DNA from: Micractinium sp. NFX-FRZ
Lineage: Eukaryota > Chlorophyta > Trebouxiophyceae > Chlorellales > Chlorellaceae
Assembly: GCA_029339195.1 (NCBI GenBank)
Contig: JAPTJF010000034.1
Coordinates: forward strand, 124,001 to 188,000
Direction: 5' to 3'
DNA length: 64,000 bases
Part shown: in pieces, positions 23,801 to 32,777 of the stretch
Layout of the letters: the number at the start of each line of letters is the position of its first letter
Position numbering within the stretch: the stretch's first letter is position 1
Notes under the pieces: model-generated
Databases searched by the model: none
Told to the model about the DNA's origin: nothing
What the model saw: only the letters and a program-made list of their open reading frames with translations
Program-made: the position numbers and the translations under genes

Positions 23801-25716
23801 GCAGACCCCTACCTGGTGCAGCGCTACGGGAGCCTGGGGGGAGCCCCCGTCCGCCTCATGGCGCGAACCTACTACGGTGTGAAAGAGCGGCCTGATGAGC
23901 AGGTGGGTCGAGCGGCGGGCAGGCCCTGGGCGACGTTGATCGCGGCAGGGCGGGGTGCCGGGACATTGGCGGTGCACGGGGCCCTCATTGATACCGGCAG
24001 CGGCCCTTCACATTCTCTCAAACCCTCTTTGCTGCCTCTACCTCCCCTTGCCTCCCCTCCCCCTCAATACACATGTTTATTTTCCGCAGCAAACTGATGC
24101 ATGGCTTCTCATGTGCTGCCCTCACTTCCCAGGCGTTCGTCCTCTCGTCCTGTGCTGGCCTGTGACTGGCTACCATTCGGTCTCTTTCCCCCACATGCAT
24201 GCAATACTGTCAACAACCCTCCCGTTTGCTGTTACAGGAGGTCAAACCTCTCCTCTGTGCTGGCCTGTAACGGCACCATTGGGTATAGCCAACCAGGGCA
24301 TGCCGCATTCTTTACATCACAATATTCACACGCACAACCATTTTCCCCTCCGGGCGCAGGTGGTCATCCTCTCCTCTGTGCTGGCCTGCGGCGCCACCAT
24401 TGGCTACGAGTCGACCATGGGTATCCGCGACGGTGTGGTCACGACGTTCAACGGGCAGCGGATCCACAACCTGGCGCAGGTGGGTGGCATGGGCCCAAGA
24501 AAATGAGATGGGGAATGTGTGATGACAAACGTGTCGTGAGGAAGGGAAATGAGGTGGAGGGGGTGGGGGTGTGGAGGCTGGGGGCAATTACCAGCTTCAA
24601 CGGGCAGCAGGTCTGCCCCCTGGCGCTGCCGATTGAATGGGCAGGTTTTGGTGGGCAGCCAGCGGTTTAACGTTGGACCCTTGCTTTGTGGCTTCCGCTG
24701 CTGGCAGGGCTGGTTTCGTAGGACCCTGCGGGGCCCTGGAGCTCCCCGCCACCCTTTCCTCACCACCCTTTGCCCTGCTGCTTCCCCCCTCCTCCATCTG
24801 CAGCTGGCGCGCCTGATCCAGCAGAACCAGGACGAGTTCCTGCGCTTCGACCTGGAGGCTGCCAACAAGGTGGGTGGGGCGCTGGTCACAATTACAATTA
24901 CAATTCTGAATTGGACCAGCTGGGGCTCCTGCGTCACCTGTGTGTGTCCGCGCATGCTCCTGTGCTGCGCAGGCCAGGACGAGTGGACAAGGTGCTCCCT
25001 TTCCCCGCCTTGCCCCCCCTTCTCCACCGCCCCTCCCCTCGTCCCTCCTTTCCCGCGCATGCCTCCCCCCTTTCCTTCCAAGCACCTGTCCGCTGCCATG
25101 CCCCGCCCCCCCCCCCCCCCCTGTGCAGGCACGTGTGGTGCTGGTGGCGGATGCCCTCGGAGCCTGCCCCTCCGCCAGAGCCCCAAACCTCCTTCTTCCT
25201 TCTCCCTCTCGCATCATGTGTTGCCGCCCTGCAGGTGGTCATTGTGGATGACGCCTCCGCACGCCGCTGCACCGCGTCAATCCTCCCTCTTGCTGTTTCA
25301 CTAATGTTTTTCCCTGCATCTGGCATCCACAGCCTCAAAACCCCTTCTTGCTGTATCCACTGCTGCCTGCAGGTGGTCATCGTAAATGCTGCCGCTGCCT
25401 GCCGCTCCACCTCCTTGATCCTGGAGGAGCACAACATAGCCACTAAGCCTGGCTGTTTCCACCACCGCTTTTGCCTGCTTTTGCCCGCTTTTGCCTGCAG
25501 GTGGTGATTGTGGACGCCGCCGCTGCCTGCCGCTGCACCGCCCTGATCCTGGAGGAGCACAACATAGCGGCTGAGATGAGCAAGGATGTGAAGGCCCAGC
25601 TGGAGGCCTGGGCGGCCGACCCCGACTCGGGTGTCGGCACCAAGGGCGAGGCGCGCAAGGCTGGGGCTGGGGTGGACGGCGCGGCGGCAATCGGCACCCC
25701 GGCGAAGGCGCGCTGA
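17896..25716 (+). CDS. DEG/HtrA-type serine protease with PDZ region, DEG9/DEG10-like, probably organellar
   Basis: Twenty-one exons, 709 residues: 17896-17943, 18121-18328, 18610-18861, 19071-19150, 19401-19450, 19762-19894, 20148-20235, 20433-20497, 20708-20795, 21118-21172, 21356-21389, 21552-21607, 21855-21936, 22240-22317, 22546-22679, 23015-23093, 23447-23546, 23805-23902, 24360-24479, 24804-24869 and 25501-25716. The trypsin-like triad is visible: His in [11 protein letters not shown], Asp in ECDVALLT, Ser in [16 protein letters not shown]-type segment follows ([16 protein letters not shown]), then the long C-terminal region typical of plant DEG9/DEG10 ([24 protein letters not shown]). 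The N-terminus is rich in Arg/Ser/Ala with few acidic residues, consistent with a mitochondrial transit peptide. Family role: ATP-independent protein quality control. Intron 6 has a GC donor at 19895. The introns carry at least 13 ghost exon copies. Confidence 0.9.
20041..20062 (+). repeat. Ghost copy of DEG exon 7 start
   Basis: 22 nt identical to 20145-20166 (acceptor CAG plus the VQLKKR codons), offset 104 nt. Downstream the copy degenerates. Confidence 0.8.
21006..21044 (+). repeat. Ghost copy of DEG exon 10 start
   Basis: Resembles 21110-21154, including the CCCCGCAG acceptor and the TGCATGAG core, with small deletions. Confidence 0.55.
22019..22057 (+). repeat. Ghost copy of DEG exon 13 end
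   Basis: 36 of 39 bases match 21901-21939 ([12 protein letters not shown] codons plus a GTG donor), offset 118 nt. The copy would read [12 protein letters not shown]. Confidence 0.9.
22890..22975 (+). repeat. Ghost copy of intron 15 end plus DEG exon 16 start
   Basis: Aligns over about 85 nt with 22984-23069, including the polypyrimidine/acceptor region and the HV...TVQLD codons, offset 94 nt. Confidence 0.85.
23261..23290 (+). repeat. Ghost copy 1 of DEG exon 17
   Basis: About 27 of 30 bases match the exon 17 segment at 23458-23488 (QYLVPPHL codons). First member of a three-copy series with unit near 100 nt. Confidence 0.75.
23341..23390 (+). repeat. Ghost copy 2 of DEG exon 17 start
   Basis: Acceptor plus first codons (copy of 23441-23490, offset 100 nt). 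The intervening intron sequence is also duplicated (about 23300 versus 23399). Confidence 0.8.
23681..23729 (+). repeat. Ghost copy of DEG exon 18 start
   Basis: Matches 23809-23857 ([15 protein letters not shown] codons), offset 128 nt, with scattered substitutions. Confidence 0.75.
24131..24180 (+). repeat. Ghost copy 1 of DEG exon 19 start
   Basis: Resembles 24358-24405 ([14 protein letters not shown] codons) with one insertion. More distant member of a pair of upstream copies. Confidence 0.7.
24236..24292 (+). repeat. Ghost copy 2 of DEG exon 19 start
   Basis: Acceptor CAG plus CTCTCCTCTGTGCTGGCCTG, nearly identical to the parent at 24357-24412. The copy contains a stop codon (TAA). Confidence 0.85.
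24588..24626 (+). repeat. Ghost copy of DEG exon 19 end
   Basis: Resembles 24438-24476 ([12 protein letters not shown] codons) and lies in the following intron. The copy reads [12 protein letters not shown]. Confidence 0.7.
25121..25178 (+). repeat. Ghost copy 1 of DEG exon 21 start
   Basis: Most diverged of three upstream copies of 25493-25545. It keeps the GTGGTG..TGGTGG..GATGCC pattern and a GCAG acceptor. Confidence 0.55.
25228..25286 (+). repeat. Ghost copy 2 of DEG exon 21 start
   Basis: CTGCAG acceptor, [12 protein letters not shown] codons and a decayed 3' part. Parent 25495-25553. Confidence 0.8.
25366..25447 (+). repeat. Ghost copy 3 of DEG exon 21 start
   Basis: About 61 of 72 exon bases match the parent at 25501-25572, with the acceptor also copied. 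The frame stays open through LILEEHNIA, so use as an alternative exon cannot be excluded by eye. Confidence 0.9.
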
Positions 25717-25814
25717 GGCGGCGCTGGTACAGCTGCCCGCCAGCTGGCGAGGACGCCCCGTGCACAGCCGCGCCCTCGAGCCGAGCTCGTGCTGTCCTAC
25801 CTGTATAGTGTGTC

Positions 25815-25819
25815 TGTAA
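25815..25819 (+). promoter_or_regulatory. Polyadenylation signal TGTAA (DEG protease)
   Basis: TGTAA about 100 nt after the stop codon. Confidence 0.55.
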
Positions 25820-25951
25820 AGTGCTGCACCCTGCATGCCTCCTGGGACCACCTCTTTGCCAGTGACCTTGTATAAAGCCCGCCTGCCTGCCAGACGCTGA
25901 AGCCTGCTTGACCACTGCTAGGTGCTTTGCCTCAATCAATGCAACATGCTG

Positions 25952-25956
25952 TTACA
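25952..25956 (-). promoter_or_regulatory. Possible polyadenylation signal for family copy 3
   Basis: TTACA on the plus strand, the nearest complement of TGTAA downstream of the copy 3 stop. The long distance makes this weak. Confidence 0.25.
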
Positions 25957-27127
25957 CAGCGCACGTGCCACACAAGTGCAAAGTGACGCAAGGTGTGTGG
26001 GCTCAAAATTACCCTCAGTTGGCGGTGCGCTGAGCAGGCACAGCGAGTGTGGAGGGAGCAGGTGGCACGCTCGGGGCCATTGCCGTTGGGTTACCACTTG
26101 GGGTTTGACTGAAAGGAACGCATGGAACGGCAAAGCTGTGCCTGGGGTCAAAGTTTTGATATTTATGCAGCAAGGGGCAGTTGGGGTTTGGGTTCAGGGA
26201 GCCACTCCGAGGGTCGAGAACAACAGGGGGAAGAGGACAGGGGGGTGGGGCGTGATGGCGGGGTGAGGAGGGTGGGGGCCGGACAGGGCAGGAGCGGCGC
26301 CAAAGGGGGGGCACAGGGGAGTCTGGGAGAGGGGCGGGACAACAGAGCTGCATGCGCACAAGGCAACCACTGCAGGAACGGAGGCCGAGGGTGGCTGTCG
26401 GAAGAGCGGCATGAAGACGTGTAGATAATCGAACCAGCAAGGTGACCGAGGCTCCAGCGGGAGAACAGTGCTGGTAGGTGGGTGGAAAAGAGGGAGGAGG
26501 CTGAAAGGGAATGCAGGGATGTTTGGCGTTGTGCGCCTTCACAGGGGAGGACAGGGCATGCAGAGGTGATGGGGGCTGGCGGCAAGCAAGGCCTGAGGCG
26601 TTTGATGCCGGAGGGATGGTGGGGAGAGCGGGGGTGTGAGGGTGGGACGCTGGCGAATTGTGCCGGCAAGACTATGACAAGTGACGAGTGGGAGGGGGCG
26701 CAGTGGAGGGGCAAAGTGTTCGGGAATCGCCGAAGGGAGGGGGCAAAACATAAGCCGGCAGCAGATGCAGTGCGTGGCGCAGGCGGTTGCAAGGTGCAAG
26801 GTTGGGAGGTATGTGTGGCGGTCGGGCAGCGAGGAGTCAGGGTGAGCTTCAGGGCAGCTTCTGCAGCCGTGCTGTGGGGGCGGCGCTCTGGGTGCCCAAA
26901 GACAAACGGGGCAGACCAGTGTGCGGCCAATTCTGGCATGAGTGACATAAAAAAAACGCTGGTTACGGGCGCACCCGGGAACGGGCCTGGGAGGGGGTGT
27001 TGTGGGTGCAGGCCGGTGCCAGGTGAAGCGTGGTGGCGCAGGGCGGGTGGTGGGCCGGGTTGGGAGGGGCCCACCCCCCGGCCCTTGCCCCGGGCGGCAC
27101 CTCGCAGGCCGGCACACCACGCAGCGC

Positions 27128-28603
27128 TCACAGAAAAAAGCTTGGCCCGCCCTGGTGAAATGGTGCCTCTGGCACATCCGCAAAAATGGAGGCGCTGCCA
27201 TCAAACATGGAGGAGAGGGATTCGTCCAGGGGTGGGTGGGTGAGGAGGGTGGCGCTGGGTGCAAAGCCCAGGTGGGTGCTGGCGCTGGGTGCAAAGCCCA
27301 GGTGGGTGCTGGCGCTGGGTGCAAAGCCCAGGTGAGTGCTGGCGCTGCGTGCCAGGCCCGGGTGGGAGCTGGCGCTGGGTGCAAAGCCCGGGTGGGAGCT
27401 GGCGCTGGGTGCAAAGCCCAGGTGGGTGCTGGTGCTGGAAGCCTGGCCGGGGTGGCCGAGGGGGCTTGGGGCCAGGCCATGCAGCCCAGGCAGCCAACAG
27501 AGGTCTTCCAGGGAGGAAGACGAGGGGTCACCCCCACTGGCAGCAGCAGGTCCCAGAGGAGCTTCGCACCCCGCCCTGCCTGCCGCCGCTGCCGAGGCAT
27601 GCAGAGTGCAGGCGGGCGCGGGGCTGGTTGAGTGCGCCGCGCAGCTGGCGTGCACCAAGTCTGCAGGCAGCAACGTGGGGCGGGGTGGGCGCAGGATGGG
27701 GGAGGGAATATGGTAAGCAAGGGGCACACGAGTTGGCGAGGCGGAAGCCTCCTGCCTGCACACCCGGGTTGAAGCGGGGAGTGTGGGAGGGCAGGTGGGC
27801 AGGCACCACACCAGCGCAAGCATGGGCCAAATGACGGCAACCAAGGGCAGATGCGGCCGGGAACTGCATCCCTCAGCCCCCCAAGCTGTGCTGCACCCTC
27901 ACCTGCGGGATGCGCGACACATGCCTGCGGCTGTAGCGGCTGCGGCGGCTGCAGGGCGGCAGCAAACAGCGACGCGCGGCTGTGGGCTGCCTGGCTGGCC
28001 GCCTGAAGCTGCGAGTCGGCATGCCGAAGCAGCGCTTCACGGAGAGGCACTGCAGCTGCAGCTGTGTCAGCACGCGCAGCATGGGCCAGGTGGCCTGCTG
28101 GCGGCGCATGCGCATGCGCACCCACGCTGGCAGGGCCGAAGGGCTGCTGCCCGCCGGGGCGCAGCAGAAGGCCGTGAGGGCAGGAGCCACGGTGCGGCAG
28201 CGGCGGCTGCGGCGGAGCCGCCACGCCCGCTGTGTGCGCTGCAGGGCCAGCACCCAGGGGCGTGCCGCTGCCGTGGCCAGAGTGCATGACGTAGACATGC
28301 GTCTTAGCGGGTGGCAGGGGGCCCAGGGGCTGCGCCTCGGTGCCTGCACCGCCACCGAGCCCTCCAGGGGTGGGCGGGGAGCATGTGCCGGCGCCGCCGT
28401 GGAAGCACACTGCCGCGCTGGCGGTGCTGTCCGACGGCGAGAGGAGGGGATGCGCGCCCCACCAGTGCTGCTGCTGCTGGTACTGCTGCTGCACGGCTGC
28501 CAGGCGGAGGCGCTGCTCGTGCCGCCAGGCTGCTGCCACCGAGTGCCAGTCCGGCAGGCTCGCGCCGCCATTGGCTGGCAGGCTGGCAGCGGTGGAGAGC
28601 CGG

Positions 28604-28638
<35 letters not shown>

Positions 28639-28648
28639 TGGCTGCTGT

Positions 28649-28708
<60 letters not shown>

Positions 28709-31700
28709 GGCTGCTGCTGCTGCCAGTGCGGCTGCTGCTCCTGCTGCTGCGACGGCTGCTGCTGCCACTCGTGCTGCTGCTTCTGGGCCGCCCATGCTGC
28801 CACAGCCGCTGCTGCACGCCCGTCGTGCTCAGCGGCCGAGGAGGAGAAGGTGCGATGGATGCTGCCATTTGGTGATGCAGCTGAGCCAGTGGCACCAGCC
28901 GCCTGAGGCAGCACAGGTGGCTGCCGCTGCCACAGAGACAGCGGGGCATGCGCAGCGGCGGCGGCGGGAGTGGGCACTGCCAGGGAGCGCACGCAGGCGC
29001 CTGGGGTGGGGCCTGCGGCATGCGCGGCGCGCTTGGGAGGCGGCAGCGATGGCGTGGTCACCACCTGGTGCTCGCTCCACAGCGCCGAGCGGGATGCAGA
29101 GGGCGTGAGCAAGTGAGCGGAGTGCTGAGCTGGCAAATGGACCAGGCTGCCGCTGTGCTGTGGCGTGCGCACGTAGCTGACGTGGGCGGCGGGGGTCGTA
29201 GCTCCCAACAGGCTGCCGCTCCCCTGCTCCTCGCCAGCGCCAGTGCCGGCGCTCGCGGCAGGCTCGGCACCCTGCTGCTGCTGCTGCTGCTGCTGCACCT
29301 GCATGCCCGCACTGCTGCTGGGCTTGGCGGCAGCCGGGGGCTGCGCGGGGGCGGGTGAGCACGTCTGCTGCAGGGGGAAGGCAGCCAGCGCGGCTGTACT
29401 GAGTGTGTGTGCAACAAAGTGCCAGCTGGCGCTGTTGTGCACACCGGCAAGCTCATGGGGGTGACAGAAAGCACCAGCTGGCACCCCGCAGCTGGTGGGC
29501 AGGTGCAGGGTAAGGGGGCGCCAGCTGGCGGCCCGCACAGGTGGCCCTGGGTCCCCTCCAGCGCACAAAACCCCCCCATCAGTGAACATGCCGATAAAGC
29601 TGCTCGGTGCCTTCTAAGGGCCCCAGCAGCCATCCCACAGCCCCACCCCTTTTAACCCTTCATCCTTCAAAACGGCTCAGCAGCCCAGCCGCCCGCCCCG
29701 CCCCGCCTGTCTGTCACGCACGTCGCACACCCACCTCTGCAGGTTTGCGGGAGCGGCGCGGGGCGCGCGGGCGCGCGGGGCGCGCCGCTGGCGCCGCCTT
29801 TTCTGCATCAGGCTCCGCTGCGGTGATCCACCCCTCCCAGTCGGAGGGCAGCCGAGCCAGCAAAGGGACGCGGGCCGCCCCTGTGGGCACATCGTTGTTG
29901 GCAAGCACGCTGCATCAGGAGACATGGGGGCGGCAGGGGAGGGCAGATTGGGGTGCGAGCAGGAGGGGCAGGGCCAGGGCATGCAGTGGGTTGTCGGTGC
30001 ACAGGGGTGCACAGGGGAGGAGGGAGCCGGGAGGGGCGACACAGCAGGGGTGGTGAGAAGCAGCTGGAGGATGCCTGTGGCAAGCAGCTGGCGGGACTGG
30101 CTGGGCAGTGGCAGGAAGCACCGGTGCCTGCACGGTCCCGCCCCAGCGCCAGCGCCACCAACCCGCCCGTCGGGCAAAACCGTGGACCACGGCCGCTGGC
30201 GGCAGGGTTGCTGCAGGGAGTGCTGCGGGGCTGGCTGCTGGGCCGCTGTAGAAAGCTTCACACGCGATCACAACAGGAGGCATTTCCGTCCCGAAGCCTC
30301 ACCGTATGGGCGGGCTGACAGCGGTGGTCAGCAGGTGGGCCCCGCTGGCGTTGTAGATGCCTGCCACCAGGCGGAAGGCGGGGGCCTCCACGTGGGTGCA
30401 CGCCTCGTCGATCGAGAGATACATGAACTTGGGGTCCTGCAAAGAAAAGTGTGGACAGGAAACGGGCGGTGAGTGAGGCAGGGAGACGAGGCTGGCGTGC
30501 ACCTCGCCTGCTGAGGTTCGCCCACGCGTGGCGACCTGAACAAGGGAAGGGCGCAGTAGCACAGATGGAGAGCAAATGGCATCACGTGCATTGGCGGGAG
30601 GCCCCATGTGGGTGCATGCCTCCCCTACGTTTCCCCCCAAACTTGGGGCGGAAGCGGAAACAGGGGGACAGGAACTGTGTGCGTAGATCAGGAAGGGAGG
30701 GGGGCGGGCAGAGGGCGGGGAGAAAAAGTGAGAATCGTGGGGGCTCGCAGGCTCAAAGCCCTGGCCTTGCCTACCTTCATGCTTGCCGCCGGGGCAGGCT
30801 GGGGGCCGGGGGTGTCCGGAGCAGGGCCCGAAGCGGAGGAGGGCGCGTCGGCGGCGGCGGCAGCGGCTTCGTCCGCCCAAGACCGCTTGCCCAGCCGGCC
30901 AAAGCGCTGGATGGGGCGCAGGATGCATCCTTGGCATCCCTTGCAGCAGTCGTCGCGGGTAACCAGGTTCCTGCGGGGCAGGGAGGGAGGCAGGGGCAGA
31001 AGCTGGTGAGAGGGGGTCAGAGAGGCAGCGGCAGGGGCCGTGGGCGGGGGACGTTGGGAGCTCAGGGAGGGAGGCCGGCCAACAAAAGGGAGTGAGGGCC
31101 GGCGGGCAGCGGCAGTCGGCCTGCATGGGGGTGCAGGCTTGGCATGGCTGCCATCTGATATGGCCCGCAGCCTTGGCAGCAAGCCAGCCTGCTTGCAAGC
31201 CTGAACCATGCACCCGGGCACCTGCGGCGGCACGGCCGGGGCAGCGGCCCGCGTCTCACCAGCAGTGGCTCCCGCTGGTGTCCTCAGCCCCTGCCTTGTG
31301 CTGGCCTGCCTCTTCACCCGCCGCGCTTCCCCTGCTGCCGCTGCTGCTGCTGCCATTGCTGCTGCTGCTGCTGCTGCCGGCGGCGGTATGGCCGCCAGGG
31401 GCAGCCTCACAGGCAGCACTACCGCTGGTCTCTTCAGCAGCGTCATACACAAGGTAGAGGTGTGCCTGCAGCCTGTGCCCCGACTGCAGCTGCAAGCTGT
31501 AGCACACCGCCGAGTCCTGCACAGTGGTTGCGCAAGTTGAGGGCTCAGCTCGAGTGGTCCTCCCGCACAGGGGACGGGCAGCTGCTGCGCAGAAACAGGG
31601 TGTATACAGTCTGTTCCCGCACAAGTGCATCGCCGCCTGCACAAGGCTGCGTGTGAAACTTCCGGGTGGGACCATCGGTCGGCCAGCGTACTGGACAGCA

Positions 31701-32303
31701 GCAGGACCGCCCTCCTCGACGTACGGGGCAGAGAGCAGGGCGGCGGTGCGCCCTGGGCGCGCCTGCGGCATGCTCATCGGCGAGATAAGTTTACAGCCTT
31801 GCCTGGTGGGGCTCGGGGAATTGGAAGTCGGCATGGAAAGACGTCTGCTTCACTCCCGCCTGCCGCTCGCCGCCCGCCTCCGCAAACGAAAGTTCTATTT
31901 GATTATAGCTCCACCGCTTCTTGCCCAACTTGTAGGCCCTGCAGTGTGAGTGGGGCCGTCGATGGGTGCATGGACCGCATGCTCTGGCAGGCCAGCCCGT
32001 TGCGCACAACTGCGCCATGCGGCTGGGTTGAGCGCCGCCTTGGCGTCACAGGGCGGCCAGCTGGCCGGCGGCACAGTACCACCCAGGCGCTGGGCTGGGG
32101 AGGCCAGGCTCCTGCACCAAGCGGCCTCGCGCTGTCATGCAAGCGCGGTGGGGTGGCGCAGCACAGACACAGCGAAGGATGTAAGCCGCGTCTGGTGTGC
32201 GAGCGTCCCTGACCTCTCACCTGATTTCCGCGGCGCTAGAATCTCTTCCCGAGTGTGTGAGCACAGGACACCGACGCGCGCCCCCCGCCACGCCCCCCGC
32301 CAT
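27128..32303 (-). CDS. Putative transcription regulator, local three-copy family, copy 3 (inverted, Gln-rich)
   Basis: Eight exons on the minus strand: 32221-32303, 31803-31938, 31260-31516, 30775-30970, 30303-30436, 29735-29909, 27903-29367 and 27128-27660, giving 992 residues. The core (about 26-310) has AEIR-AYKLGKKRWSYNQIEL, LVTRDDCCKGCQGC, RFGRLGKRSW, DPKFMYLSIDEACTHV and SPPIRVLANNDVPTGAA. Copies 1 and 2 have an intron between the Cys motif and RFGR; here the two exons are fused. The 488-residue tail exon is rich in Gln and Ala, with a long run from CAG repeats. The last exon encodes a ten-residue repeat (THLGFAPSAS) and ends in LDESLSSMFDGSASIFADV, again acidic/hydrophobic as in copy 1. 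Intron 2 has a GC donor at 31802. A DNA-binding or regulatory role is inferred from this architecture only. Confidence 0.74.
27250..27448 (-). repeat. 30-bp minisatellite in the last exon of family copy 3
   Basis: About seven tandem 30-bp units of the type GGTGCAAAGCCCAGGTGGGT (plus-strand fragment), read on the minus strand as THLGFAPSAS or SHPGFAPSAS. The length is a multiple of three, so the frame is kept. Confidence 0.9.
28600..28770 (-). repeat. CTG/CAG repeat coding poly-Gln
   Basis: Long interrupted (CTG)n on the plus strand, read as Gln tracts on the coding strand of family copy 3. Confidence 0.9.
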
Positions 32304-32777
32304 GCTATAGGCGTGGTGCCGGCGGGAGTCAGGGCTCTTGCTGGGTTGCCCCTGGCGCGCTCTCCCCGCTGTCGAGCACCCCTTTGATGCCGTCGTTGGT
32401 GGCTGAAATGACAGAGCAGGATTGCAGGGAGACACCGAAGAAGTCACGAAAGGCGGAAGCTGGTTCTGCACATACATGTGCATGGGAATTCGGAGTCGCG
32501 GCACGCTCCCGTCCTCTTCAAAAGCAATTACACACCGCCCTGTTTGGCTTTGTGCGCGTGACCGAGTCGCCACTGCGCGTGGGAAGACACCAAGTTGCCC
32601 CATGTAAGGACAAGTGCTCAAGCTGGCGAACGATATCGCCTCAGCAGGTTGCAATGCTAGCGGCCACCTGGAAATGCGGCGGCATGGCGTCTGCGCCAGG
32701 CGGGCAGTAGCGCGCGCCCGCCCGCGCACCCGCCCGCCCGAGCACCCGCACGCCTGCCGGCTCCACGCCTATAGCAT
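32302..32777. repeat. Inverted repeat flanking the start of family copy 3
   Basis: The sequence around the copy 3 start codon (32302-32323, containing CTATAGGCGTGG) recurs inverted at 32756-32777, 21 of 22 bases, with about 430 bp between the arms. I see no transposase or clear target-site duplication. Confidence 0.6.

Larger units (their letters stand above)
25717..27127. other. Convergent intergenic region (DEG protease / family copy 3)
   Basis: About 1.4 kb, G-rich on the plus strand. The only minus-strand TGTAA I find is at 25952-25956, which would give family copy 3 a 3' untranslated region of about 1.2 kb. No coding exon seen. Confidence 0.4.

Noticed and set aside
28600..28770. Regular (CTG)n run considered as a CRISPR-like or structural repeat array
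   Set aside because: It is a coding poly-Gln tract on the opposite strand with no spacers.
26539..29589. Single 1016-codon minus-strand open frame
   Set aside because: Only 27903-29367 of it belongs to a gene (tail exon of family copy 3). The ends run past good splice sites into intron and 3' sequence; paralogy with copies 1 and 2 fixes the exon borders.
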